Shown one piece after another: positions 37,965 through 50,008 of a stretch of DNA of 64,000 nt (positions within the stretch are counted from its first letter, which is position 1; each line of letters starts with the position of its first letter). The DNA is taken from assembly GCF_007655135.1 (NCBI RefSeq), contig NC_045128.1, positions 13,904,230 to 13,968,229 of the forward strand, read 5' to 3'. The stretch comes from Punica granatum. Lineage: Eukaryota > Streptophyta > Magnoliopsida > Myrtales > Lythraceae. The notes below the pieces were generated by a model. It was not told the DNA's origin. It made no database searches and was given only the letters and a program-made list of their open reading frames with translations. The position numbers and the translations under genes were made by a program.

Positions 37965-38938
37965 GGGTAAATTGCATCAAAATTCATGAATTATGCATGA
38001 AATTTCAAATCTACCACGAACTTAAAAAAGTAACACCAAAACATATAAACTATTACGTAAGTTCCACATCTACCATACGTTAGTTTTTTCGTGGCTAACA
38101 ATTCCCAAGTGACAATTAATAGCGGTTGACAGCGCCCCGCAAATATTTGTTATTGAAACAATTCTAAAAAATTTAAAAAAATTAAGGCGGTGGAGGTCTT
38201 GCCGTCAGCCACCGCCCCTAATTGGTGTCGCCGGTGACCTAAGTTGTCTATGGCGACCCCAATAGGGGTGGTGGCAGCCAGTGTTAAGGACCTATTGGCC
38301 GAAATAAAAAAAAATCCCTTAATTTGGAGATTTCCGGTCAGTGGGGTCTCGACGTTGGCAACCCCCCCCCCCCCCCCCCCCCCCAACAACACACACACAC
38401 AAAAATTGGGATTGCTAGACACAACATATGTCACCAACAATCCCAATTCGGGGTGTGGTGGTGGGCGTTGAGGCCTCATTGACCGGAATAAAAATCCCCC
38501 CAAAATTTGAAGGTTTTTTTTTGGGTCGATGGAGCCTCAAGGCCAGCCACCATCAACCTAATTGGGGTCGCCGGAGACAGCTAAAATCACCAACGATTTT
38601 AATTGGAGAGGTAGTGGCCGGCAGTGAGGTCCCCACCGCCGGCCCCCGCCCCTTTCTTCCATTAGTTTTTATTATTTAATTTTTTCAAAATGATTTTAAC
38701 AAAAAAATATGTGGGACCCACTCAGCCAATCTCGATTTGCCATGTAGCATTGTTAATTAGTTGCCACATAGGAGCTATTAGCCAAATGTTTGTGCCACAT
38801 CAGTAAAGTGGACAGAAAAGCTAACCGACAATAGATGTTGATCTTACGTAATAGTTCATGTATTTTGACGCTACTTTTTAAAGTTCATGATAGATTTGAA
38901 ATTTTATGCATAATTCATGATTTTTATACAATTTACCC
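37965..38938. mobile_element. Long-TIR element, family B copy 2, about 0.97 kb
   Basis: The ends GGGTAAATTGCATCAAAATTC and their reverse complement (ending ACAATTTACCC) form inverted arms of about 130 bp. The arms and the G+C-rich interior (with AATTGGGGT boxes) match the element at 15484-16514. The interior holds a run of 23 C (38362-38384) followed by (AC)n, which the other copy lacks. No clean target duplication is seen. Short frames inside are composition artefacts. Confidence 0.75.
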
Positions 38939-40067
38939 TAAAAAAATTAAAGAACTTTAATCACTTATTGCCATTTCATTAACAAATATACATTCCTAAT
39001 TATAAGAAAGTTAAGATTTATTTATAATTATGTAACATCAAAATTGAATTTATTATGATGAATATAATGGTTGTTTTTTAATACAAAGAGAACTCGTAAA
39101 TAAATATGAATTTGTAATGACTCTGTCGAAGATGACTATATATATATATTGGGTAAATGAACCCTATTTTTTATTTGGTTTAATTTTCAAAGAAAAAAGA
39201 ACAAAATGTATTAAGTCGCATTTTCATCAGATAAATTATTAGAACTATGGTTTTATCTCATAAAAACTCAATTAACTTAAACTCACATAGAAGTAATTTA
39301 GCCTTTTTATCTGAATTTATTAAAATTCAAGAAGGCTTGATATATAAAAAGTCATTAAGAATAATAAGCAAAGGAATACTGAAATTTCAAAGTTTGATGA
39401 TCTAAGATTATTATTCCTTCATCAAGTAAAACTAAGGATATTTTATTTCTCGGGTCTTTAACTATGGTAATTTTCTCAAAATTAAATTGATTATTGAATC
39501 TTTATATGTATATTTACATAAGTATTTATTTATGAACTCTCGAATTAAATATTTATCATTTAAAGGTATGAACTTTGCCCTATTATAGTTTGTAACATAA
39601 AATTATAACCTATTTGTATATTAAAATAAAATATGTAATTCATGTTAATTATTGTTTTCATATTTAAATTCATATAAAAAATTTTATCTTACAAATTTCA
39701 TGTAACTACACACAGGTCCAATAACCTAGTAACTCTTAAAATTCATGCAACACTGGATATAACATTAGTTTCTTATGTAATCGAAAAATTAATCCAATAG
39801 TCAAGAACTTTTTAAGAAATGGGGGGAAGTTTCCATTACGTGGCATTGGGTCACTAAAAAATTATATAGAAAAACTAAATACACTTTAAAATAAATGCCG
39901 TCAATAAATGTAATGAGAAAATTATTATTATTATTATTTAGATAAAAATGATATAATAAATAAATACGAACATTGATTAAAGAATAATTTTTCTGAAATA
40001 GTTAATTAAAGCATATAAATCATCATAAATCACATCAGAAAGTAATTGTTTTTATTAGTAGTTATTA
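38939..40067. other. A+T-rich intergenic stretch
   Basis: No coding is recognised. It ends with TATTA (40063-40067), the left target duplication of the TRIM element. Confidence 0.5.
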
Positions 40068-40652
40068 TGTTGAGATAAGTTATCTCATATGAAAAAATTG
40101 AGAAAGAAATCACAAACTTATATAAAATTTGGGTCCAACAACCTATTAGCTTAAACTTTTGGATTGCAGATGAGTTCAAGTCCGTGTAGGCCCAAGTGGA
40201 AATTTTACATTTTATCAGAGCAGGTTATGCATCCGCGCATTTGTGTGGGCTCACACCACACATATTCAGTTTCAAGGCAGTCAATAGTGCGTCTCATGTT
40301 AATCGGGCTCAAGAGTGGCCTAATTCAATTTCGAGGTAGCTAAAAGTGCACCTCTAATTAAGCTCAAGTGTGAAACTCGAGGCTAATTTGATATTTGTCC
40401 CCCTTTGCACGAGCACAGAAGATGATGTCCGGCTCGTGGTCCCTTGTTAAGGGTGGGTGTTGAAGGGCACGTGGCATGTGTTAGACCACACGCTGTCACG
40501 TGGGGGCGGGTGTTAAGATAAGTTATCCCACATGGAAAAATTGAGAAAGAAATCACAAGTTTATATTAGGTTTGGGTCCAGCAACTTATTAGCTTAAACT
40601 TTTGGATTGCAAATAAGTTCAAATCTGTATAAACCCAAATAAAAATTTTACA
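40068..40652 (+). mobile_element. Complete TRIM retroelement, 585 bp
   Basis: Two LTRs of exactly 142 bp (40068-40209 and 40511-40652) begin TGTT(A/G)AGATAAGTTAT and end AAATTTTACA. Directly after the left LTR comes TTTATCAGAGCAGG, a near match to the initiator-tRNA-Met primer site (TGGTATCAGAGC). Directly before the right LTR is a G-rich tract (GTGGGGGCGGG). The interior is about 300 bp and non-coding. TATTA on the left and TACTA on the right are the target duplication with one change. LTRs differ at many positions, so it is an older insertion. Confidence 0.9.
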
Positions 40653-41041
40653 TACTATGATAGGATTTGATGGGAATTTTACTTCGTACTTGCATTCATC
40701 GATAAAAAAGTAAAAATTAAAAGTAAATTTGAAGTACTTTCTGCAAATAAAAACTATTTTCGTAAATTACCAAATCAAAAGAAAAAGTACCATAGACCAG
40801 CGTAGAGAAAGAGAGGAGCGACGGGCCCCACCGCCCCAATTCGACCACTCTTCTTGAAAGGGGACAACTACGGATTGTGGTGGCACGATCTGGTCACCAT
40901 CAGTTATCGAGGTCGTCAGCACCTCCGGTACCATCGGCTACCTCGCGGGGGCGATGGTTGGCAGCTGCATTGGCTCCATTACTCCGATGTCCATTGATTT
41001 ATACTTGAGTGGCAGACCTTATTATCAATAACAAACAATTT
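40653..41041. other. Short intergenic stretch with a G+C-rich core
   Basis: The part at 40810-41030 has coding-like composition and about 55 open codons (containing GTIGYLAGAMVGSCIGS, ending at a TAA). It has no start, splice context or recognised family. It may be a gene fragment; I cannot support more. Confidence 0.3.
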
Positions 41042-41054
41042 CAATGGCATTTTT

Positions 41055-41401
41055 TTTTTCGGTAGAAAAGGTACTTTATAATAAAACTAAGTCAGCGCTA
41101 GAGTTTCTGGGTTTGTACAGATTGTGCGGGGGCAAGTAGTGCCCATAACATCCACCAAGAGCAAGTCATACACCTCGGGGGGAGGCAAATCAAAATACAA
41201 AATGTGCCCAAGCGGGGAGATAGAGTTCCTAGTACTATATGAAGCTAGACGAGCTAGTTGGTCCGCGACCATATTTGCTTCCAGATAGATGTGTTGCATC
41301 CTGAAATTGACGAACCATCTCAAGAGAATCCTGCAATCGGAAATGATAGGCATTAGTGAAAGGTTCTCATGAAACATTCCAGAGACAAGATCATTCAATG
41401 G
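41055..41401 (-). mobile_element. 5'-truncated LINE fragment with RNase H-like end of ORF2
   Basis: On the minus strand the translation NLSLMPIISDC...HIYLEANMVADQLARLA matches the RNase H-like (RVT_3) end of plant L1-type LINE ORF2. Key acidic positions SDC and VADQLARL are visible. The 3' side ends in an A-tract (T-run at 41051-41059 on the plus strand). CAATGGCATTTTT occurs on both sides (41042-41054 and 41402-41414), a 13-bp target duplication typical of LINE insertion. Everything upstream of the RNase H end is missing, so it is dead on arrival. The open frame continues past the element into flank up to 41428. Confidence 0.85.
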
Positions 41402-41414
41402 CAATGGCATTTTT

Positions 41415-44400
41415 ACTGTTAGGAGCAAACTGATATCATATTAGTTTGCCCATACACCATCACCTATATAGAATTTTTGACTTATATAACAAGTGATCTT
41501 GTTTAGTTGGGTGAGTAATCTCATATCCATGTATGCACCAACATGGATGGGATCTAAAAGATCCTTATACAATCAATGGGGGTCGATTCAGGCGATTCAA
41601 CGCTTATTTTTCTTAAATAAAATCTGATGTTTGAATTTTATGAATTGAGAAAATTAACGTCCATAAAGTTTTTACCCCTTAACAAACTAACTTGACTCAA
41701 ACTAAATTAATTGAAACTCATTCGACTTTCAAATACCATGTACACGCTGAAAAGATCCTTATACAATTTGTGCAAAAACAAAAATCCTTATACGAGTATG
41801 ATATGGACTACCAAACGCGGTCTTTAATGCGCATACGGGAATTGGTCACTTGAAGTGACCTTTCAAACTCAAACTACATCTTGTTCTAACTAATTAACAT
41901 TTCTCACCCACCTTGGCTAGCAAGTGGCTAGAGATAAAGATCGCTGGGACCAAAAACTGAAATAGGAGATAAGATGGCTGCGTGGCACGACTTTCTGTTT
42001 AAGTCAATTGCCAAAGTCATGACAGCTGCGCGCGTGGAATTTTATAGACAGATAGATAACACTTAGCAGACGCAAAGGCCAAAATCCTTGGGTAAAACCT
42101 CCATTTTTTTTATTTTAAGACGACTATCCTTGGAGTTGTAATCGTATGGTAGTTTTTTTTTTTAAATAACAAGGGAGATTTTTTTTTATAATGAGTTTCG
42201 TCTAAATAATTTAACAATCCATGTGAATATCATATAAACTCATAAGATATCTAAGTCCAATCGCAGACCGCATCGATAGTCTAATACAGAGTATTCTCCT
42301 CCATAATTTTCGAAATGACTCGAATCTGGAACTTTACAAAAAAAATTACACCATTTAACCATCAGCCAACCCTATTGGGTTATTACGAGAGAGATTCATA
42401 AATCAATAAAATAACAATCCGGTAAACAATATCACCTCTTGTAAGAAGATTTCTAAAGGCACAAACATTGCGGGCGCATGAGAAGGGCTCGGTGACCGTG
42501 TAAGTACTTGTAGTGGGCGTCAGTGTTATTTGGTTAAGAGGTGTCAATTTTTGCTACTTCTTTGAATAAGTAATGGCAGCATTCAATCATTTCATAAACA
42601 TGTGGTTTTCATACTAATTCTGTATATTGGACTATCTTATTCTCTGATTCTCAACAATATCTCTTGAAAATAATTATAGAGGGTCATCTGTATGTCATTT
42701 AAAAATTAAACTTACAAAAGAACAAAATAGAAATTGCTCGACGCATCTATCTGAGATTATAAGAATAACAAGTAAATAATAAATAAATAAACGGAAGAGA
42801 GTTTGTTTTGGAAAAAATGTTCTCTCAAGAATACGACCTTTCTAGGTTGTAAAGAATTTTAAAATAGAAAAAAAAGAAAAGAAAATGGGAGGCCTGAACA
42901 TATATACAAAGTCAGGCTTTACATAATACCCTGATGGTATATTTGAGGGCAAAATGTGGATTTTCTTGGCAACACCCGACCAAAACACCCCATGTAAAAG
43001 AAACTAATTATCAGTGCCCAATTAATTAAGAGTGTAACGACAGTAATGATCTAATACGTAGACATACATATATCAATAAGAGCGTTATATATGAGTATAG
43101 CTGTTTGTCATACATATATATATATGCTTACTAGTCTTCGTCTTTGTCTTTGGCATTCCGTGTTGATCCATCGAAGTTTGATGAGTGCGACCAAATTCTA
43201 CTATTCTTCCCCAGTCTCACACTACATGCCAAACCAATTAACCAGTCTTGATATGTATATGTATGATAAATACATCTGTCGTCATGGTCGTGAGCCCTAA
43301 ATAGAGAACAATTTTGTTTTTAATAAGAAAAAGCAAATTAATTAATGCATACTTATAATAATATATAAATTCGGGTCAATGCAAAGTTTCGAGGGAAATT
43401 ACTGGGTTGCCGCATTTTCTGCGGACAGGTCAACTTTCTATCATTTCTCTGTCGGCGGTTTTTTGGAAAACTTGGGGTCAAGTTTGATCAAGAAGAATGT
43501 CGACAGCTTGAACAATGGAACTATGGGATTCGATGTCTGCGTGGGCGTTTATTTAATTAACATATAGAGTTCCGACGTTCAAGATTTTGGTCATACAAAA
43601 ACACGTGAGCATGCACATCAGATTTTTTTTTCCTTTTTTAAGAATAAAAATTCGAAGAATGCAAAATCAAAGATTCATAATATGCTATTAAAAGAGGATG
43701 TAACACAGCGACGCACGCTGTCGTCTATTCACCTAGAGATAGTAGGTTTAATACTCAATGTGATTATTCGTACCCTTTATTAATTATTTAGAATTTTCTT
43801 TTCTTTGCGTTAGGCCTTTGGCCTTCTTTGTAAGCGAAAAAAAAAAGATTCAGTATAGTTAACCTTTAATTGAAAAGGAACATAATGTAGTGACATATTC
43901 TCGAGGTAAGAATCAAGAGGTTCCAACTTTGATTGTTACTAGCAAGACTATCTGTGCTCTTTTATTTAGATTTATTATTTTCTTGTATTAAATTCATATA
44001 CCTTTTTTATTATAACCGCAAAAAAAAAAAATTTAGTCATCATAGAAAGTAATTCGAGATTTTCTATTTGCATATATATATGAAAATACAATTCCTCCTT
44101 TTTTTTTCCTAAGTTTTTTGAGAAAAGAAACCTTGCAATCGATGTTTTTAATTGAAGAACATCAATTACGCGTCAAGGGAGCTAGTTGCCATATGAACTT
44201 TGATGAACAGAACAGGTCTAGCTAACGGGGAGTTTAAAGAAAACACTAGCTAGAATGATTAGTGCTTCTACGTCCAGATAATAACAAATCTATCATACAG
44301 GTGGAGGAGTTAGGGACCTCTCGATATCAAAATATTTCTTATATATCTTTAAGGATATAATTATTCCTTATCAAAAAATACATAATCGAATTAATCTCAG

Positions 44401-45710
44401 CTACTAGATTGCAAAAATTGATGATTATTTCACCTAAAATATATAATGACATGGGGACTGTTCAATTGAGATTTCAATTTCGTATTAATCAAATCTACGG
44501 GGTATATATTCCTACTGAACCTCCTGTGCAGTACAATGTGAAAGGAAACCTAAAACATGGAATGACTCTTCCCGAATCGATGCATTCAAATTCCAAACCA
44601 TGGAATGGAATAATTAGCTGTATATCAATCTTGTTATTCAATATCAATGAACTCATTTTATTCTAAATTGCTTGCTTCACATATTCCAAGGTTTCTCCAG
44701 AAGCCAACCTGAGGTAACAGTAAGGTAATCAATCTCGATTAATTGAAACTTTAAACCCACCCTGGAAGACATCAATTAAACGTCAAATCTCATCGATCGT
44801 CAATATATGTACCCACATATATATGTAGTAAAATATATTGTAAAAAAAAAACCATCGTGAAATATTTTCTTTTTCTTTTTTTGAGTTCAAGTCGGGAAAC
44901 TGTTTTTAGTTTTCCTGCATGCGGCACGGGGGTTGTTGACCAGCCCAGACGATATATTTGCATTCTTTAATGAGCAAAGCACATGCTTTTAGAAGTTCGG
45001 ATAAGTCAACAAAAATTAATTAGAAAAAGGGGAAAAACTCTAATTGTTGCGTGCAGGATACTAAATTAATAATTAAAGATTACTAATACCGAAACAAATA
45101 TATTATTAAGATTACGGTACAAAACCAATAAAGATTTATTCATGCAATTCAGTTCTTATTTCATTTAAATAAGATATCGAATTCAAATTTTGTAAATATA
45201 GAAAATTCTTACTAATTGAGAGAGGTTTACTCCTTACCAATCGACTCGGCTCTAAATAAAGTAACCAAGATCCATTAGAGTTATGATCATCATAGTACAT
45301 GCCAAAAAAAGATTGCGATAAAAAGGGGTGACAGGCGCAAATTTTGGATTCAATTTTCATCATATGATCTTTCATATTTCTTTATTTTACAATATCATTT
45401 TTCTTTATTAGGTGAATGAACCACTCTTATAATCTAGAAAAATATTAACAAAAAAATAAATTATTAACTAGAATTTCTAATTTCAAGTCAACAGTGCTGT
45501 ATTTAACGTGTACTTCGGTGTGTACGTAGAACGATATACAAAGAAGTTGACCCCGGAAGAACTTGACCCATATAGCCGAGTTGGTTTGTTCTTTTTGTGG
45601 ATTTACCCGGTCGAAAACTATTATGCAAAAAGTCACAACTGCCCCGATCCTTACTGACAGAGCGATAGAAAGAAATAGCACAACCACTTTTTCCTTCTGT
45701 TCTTTTTTTT
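41415..45710. other. Long A+T-rich intergenic stretch, no supported gene
   Basis: Several short frames (43091-43300, 43379-43567, 44409-44666, 45136-45375) have no recognised domain and no splice partners. Poly-T/poly-A tracts and ATATAT runs are common. Nothing structural beyond these was made out. Confidence 0.5.
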
Positions 45711-46444
45711 TTTAAGAGTACAAAAATCCTATTATGATTTGAGTTTAAGATAAATTGAATCCTTATAATTTTTTTAGGGACAAATAATACCTTCTGGTTC
45801 ATTTCGTGAGACATAATGGATCTCACCATTAATTTCTTTTGTCAATTTTGATCCTCAAACTTTTATTTTTGTCATTATTACCTCAAACTTTCAACTTTTT
45901 TTCTATTTGATCCTAAAATTCGAAAAAAGAAAAAGAGGGAAGGGGCCTAGGCCATTAGTCGATGACCCCGACCCTACCACAGAGGTCGCATGCACCCACA
46001 GAGGATGCCGACGACCATGGAGGTGGGGTCGGGGATGTAGATTGATGGCCCCCGCCCTCGAATTGATTGGGATCTCGAGTTCAAGATCCCTGTCGATTTG
46101 GGGGCTAAGGCCACCAATCGGAGACCTCGATCCTACCCTCAAGGTATACGACGTCCTCTATGGGTGTCGGCAACCTCAATGGTAGGGTCGGGGTCGCTGA
46201 TCAACGGCCCTAACCTTTTCCCCCTTTTTTTTCGAATTTTAAGATCAAATTATAAAAAAAAATTAAAAGTTTGAGGGTAATAATGAAAAAAGAAAAATTT
46301 GAGGACCAAAAGTGATGAAAAAATTAACGGTAAGGTCTATTATGTCTCACGAAGTGAATCACATAGTGTTATTTGTCCCTAAAAAATGACATCGTGCAAT
46401 TTGTCTTAAACTCAAACCATAATGGGGTTTTTGTACTTTTTCCC
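45711..46444. mobile_element. Long-TIR element, about 0.73 kb
   Basis: The left part (AGTACAAAAATCCTATTATG, then TTTAGGGACAAATAATACC) is the inverted counterpart of the right part, which ends GGTTTTTGTACTTTTTCCC. The paired arms extend about 180 bp, through the GTCTCACGAAGTGAA and ACTTTTGGTCCTC-type blocks. The interior (45930-46220) is G+C-rich with repeated GACC/GGTC boxes and two opposing short frames. Target duplication is not resolved because of T-rich ends. Confidence 0.8.
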
Positions 46445-48507
46445 TTTCCCCCTTTTTGGGTGGGAAAGGGGGATAGACTCAGTAAACATCTTTAATTATA
46501 TAAATTTATGGCTCATTGTCTATATTTTTTTCGGTTATAAAAATTAAGGGAGACATTGCTTTTGCAATTTTGAAAAATCGAGCATTAAAGGTTATTTCTC
46601 CTCTCAGTAAATGCGTTTTTCGCGATTCGAACTTGTATTCTCCTTCTTACATGAGTTAGAACTGCTTACCACTCAACTAACACTTTGCTGGTCGCTCATT
46701 GTCTATATTGTCTATGTGCTAATCAACATATTCATCAATTTCCACAAATAAAGTGATCTGAAATTTCTCAAGTGAATTGGCAATGTAGTATAAGTAAGGG
46801 TAAATTGCACCTCCAAACACGGAAATTTACATTTTTCATCACCTAGTGCTCTTTTTAAAATTTGCACGGTATAACATAAATTACCATTTTCATTTCAAAT
46901 CCAACATACTATTTTATTTCCGTCAAAAATACAAACGACAAGCTGAGGTGGCCTTGAGGATTGCCCTCCTTGCATACGTGGATGCAACCCGTGGAACAAA
47001 ATAACATTAAAATACTAAATAAATAGATAAATAATAATAAATAAAAAAATTAGCGGGAGGAAAGGGGAGAGGGCTCCCGCCGACCATCGATCGGCCGCCT
47101 CCCTCAGGCAAGGTTGCTAAATACCTCTCCAGCCTCTGGCAACCTTGCTTGAGGGGGAGCAATTAGTGGAAGGAGAGAGAGCAGTGGTGGCTTCAATCTC
47201 GATCACCACCACCTAGGTGAGGTTGCCGACGATCTCGTCTAGGGCAGTGGTGGCCAGAATCGGAGCCTCCACCGCCCCCTCCCGCAGTCAGTGATCTCTC
47301 TCTCTCTCTCTCTCTCTCAAACACACATGTGGGTGGACTAAATGGGGCCATTTTGTAAAGTTGAAAAACTTTGGGGGCGCCGTAGAAAAAAATGAATAGA
47401 GCTTGATTTTTTGAACGATTAACTCACAAAGTAAGTCGGTTTTTTGTGACCAAATTATTTTTTACTTGATTAAATAAGTGAAGTCTTCTTTATACTAAAT
47501 AAATAAACTAAATTCAATTAAGTACTGGAAAATTAATTTGAACACTTAATCGAGGTAAACAAAAACCGCTTTACTCTTAGGTTTAGGTTGTATATACAAG
47601 GTTCGTCTAGTCCCATGAAAAAGCAAAACAAAGAGGAGAGAAAAGAGAGATTCAGCTTATCAATTACCAACCACACTTTTTTTTTATTTGAAGAAGAATG
47701 CTGGCTAATCTCTTTTTTTTGTTTTTTGGGTAACTGGCTAATCTCTGGTTTGACATAGAGAAATTTGTGTAACGTATAAATAATACAAAAATAGCATTTT
47801 ATCTGTATTTTATATTTATCACTTGCAATTGTGACAAGTGGAGTATATAAAATAATTATTGTAACCGATGTGTCCTTGTATGGAAAAATTGATTAGGTGG
47901 GCTCAATAGAAGAAAAGATGTTAGCCGTCGTTGTGTTGAAATAATATATTCTTCGATTTTACAATCTTATTTGACTTCATTATTAAATGGAATACTTAAA
48001 AAATCGTATGTACATAAGTGGCAAAATGCGCGTGCAATCAAACTCCGATTGTATTTTTTTTTCCTGCCCATCTATATCGAGAATTGGGGGTCAAATTTAA
48101 TTTTTAATCATTATCAGTATCTTTTATTTTGGTGAATATTTGGTGCTTAATTATAGATTATTTTTTGTAGTAACTCTAAATTTTAAGGGTGTAAATTCCA
48201 GGCTATTCTCATTGCGGTCAGATAGGCAAGCCATTTATATCAGTGCTAGCATATTTATATAAATCTTTTTTTCTTTTTTAATCTCCGTAAAAAGGTGATT
48301 CAACGGCAAATTAAACTCGCAGTGCCATACTTAGTTGTCCAGAAATTTGAAATGGCACCTCATTCTTTATCAGCACCTTAACAAGAACTAGTAATAGCTA
48401 ATAGTATTAACACACCTCGTAAATTACTTACCCCATTTCGAGATAAAATTGGATTCCGATACCTCAAAGATGAGTAAACTCTCTCTCCATTTTACCGACC
48501 CTGCTAA
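46445..48507. other. Intergenic stretch with a possible decayed foldback element
   Basis: At about 46800-47350 a GGGTAAATTGCACC-like end leads into a G+C-rich interior with a (CT)n run (about 47297), resembling the foldback elements. The matching right end was not found, so it is at most a remnant. The rest is A+T-rich without recognised genes. Confidence 0.4.
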
Positions 48508-48820
48508 ATTGTTTGAATATTGTGGTCAGTGGGCACCCTAATTTATGAAAAATCTAACCGGCGCGACTAATTCAGTTCGATTCGGATCGTCGATCAATTA
48601 AGTGAATAAGATTTTATTGGTTCATAAGATTCTAATCCGAGATTTTCATTGGTTCATAAGATTTTATTGTTTGAATATTATTTTCAGTGTGCAACCTAAT
48701 TTATGAAAAATCTAACGGGCGCGATTAATTCAGTTCGATCCCGGTCGTCAATCAATTAAGTGGATAAAACTCTATTAATCATGGATTTTATTGGTTCTTA
48801 AGATTCTAATCCGAAAACTT
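48508..48820. repeat. Two imperfect direct copies of about 150 bp
   Basis: The block starting TTGTTTGAATATT and including TTATGAAAAATCTAAC, GCGCGA(C/T)TAATTCAGTTCGAT and TTATTGGTTC occurs at about 48508-48650 and again at 48668-48820. Copies have diverged by substitutions and a 20-30-bp indel. It is non-coding. Confidence 0.75.
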
Positions 48821-49032
48821 TCTAAAGAAAAGTAAGTATCAATTCATCTTCGTTGTTTGATTATTATTTGACGGACTAAAAATTCTAAAATCTCAGTTGC
48901 TGAAAAAGGATAATAATAAAACAAATAAAACAAGAAGCGAAGGTCTTCGTGACTCTTCAAGGAAACTCGCTATTTTGAATCTTTGACAAGGCTTACTTTC
49001 TTTGACTGACACCGCACAGAATTTCCTTGTCA

Positions 49033-49380
49033 GTATATAACCAACATTTCCGCCATTTTTCTCCTTCATGGTTCCTCCCTCCTCTCTGCTCTTCTAAAAG
49101 GTTTTTCTTCTTCTTCTTCGTCAATCCCTTTTTGGGGAGCTCTGAATTCCTCGAGCAGATCCCGTTGAACCTGGAAAACAGGGGAGAGCACGCCTCCACC
49201 CTACCCAACAAATCGTTGAACCAAAGATTTTCCATTCAAACTTGTGCGCAGAGTTTTCAAAGGAGACTCCTCTCCTCTGTCTCTCCTCTCTGCTTCCATA
49301 GTTGAAGGTTCGTGTTTAGACTTCGGACATCACTTTCCATTTGGGGTTAAAGGGTCTCTGGGTGTTGTGTATATAAGGCC
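49033..49380 (+). promoter_or_regulatory. Two candidate TATA boxes upstream of the IQM gene
   Basis: TATATAA at about 49034 and TATATAAGG at about 49369 are the only good TATA-like elements close to the gene. The first is followed by a CT-rich leader-like tract (TTCTTCTTCTTCTTCG), the second lies just before a plausible leader intron. Either or both could set transcription start; choosing needs transcript data. Confidence 0.35.
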
Positions 49381-49489
49381 TGTCTTGGGTCACCGTCAGA
49401 AGCACCCATCCTGCGAATAGGAAGTGATCTTGGAGACAAGAACAATCGAGGGCATTCCTTGGAAACCCCTTCTTCTTGATTCTTTTAAG

Positions 49490-49869
49490 GTATCGAGACG
49501 TTAGCCGTTGAGGTTGTGTCTGTTTGGAGGGAGGCTGCTGTTAGTTTTGGTTCTCTGTAACATTCAGTCACTGTCTTGATTTTAGAGATAAACATGTTCC
49601 GTTTGGTGTGGAAAAAACGTTTCTGTATGTTGATTAGCTGCTGAATTATCTGAGTCTGGCCGTGTTTTGTCTCTTGCAATTAAAGTTTTAGTTGATATCA
49701 AACAAGAAGTCAAAGGTATTATGTTTGGGGAATTCGGGGGAGTCGAGGAAGATTCATACCATAATCGAAACCAGCAGCTATTTCTTTTGTACTTTACGAA
49801 AACTCAGTGTTGCGCTCCCCTTGCTATGTGTTTTCTGATCAAATGTTTACTTGTGGTCTTGTTGTGCAG
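49490..49869 (+). other. Possible intron in the 5' leader of the IQM gene
   Basis: TTTTAAG|GTATCG (donor at 49490) and TTGTGCAG|GTC (acceptor ending 49869) are good plant splice signals. The enclosed sequence is T-rich and contains several out-of-frame ATGs that would otherwise lie in the leader. A leader intron is common in such genes. This is inference from signals only. Confidence 0.4.
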
Positions 49870-50008
49870 GTCAAATTTGGAGCTTGGAAGTTTTATTGGT
49901 TGATCGCTATCTTTCCTCATATCAGCCTGGGAAGAAATTGTCACGAGTCTCTGCACCTGATTTCTAGTTTCCAACATCGGTGTCTCTTCTAGGGACGTGC
50001 AAGTGAAC

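Noticed and set aside
43379..43567. 62-codon frame with protein-like look
   Set aside because: No homology recognised, no splice partners, and the surroundings are plain A+T-rich intergenic sequence.
46605..46700. Another tRNA-like box (GCGATTCGAACTTG)
   Set aside because: No cloverleaf could be drawn. Such boxes are common in decayed plant retroelements.
49027..49305. 92-codon frame upstream of the IQM gene
   Set aside because: It lies in the probable 5' leader, is rich in Phe/Ser from CT tracts, and is out of context with the gene's real start at 50009.
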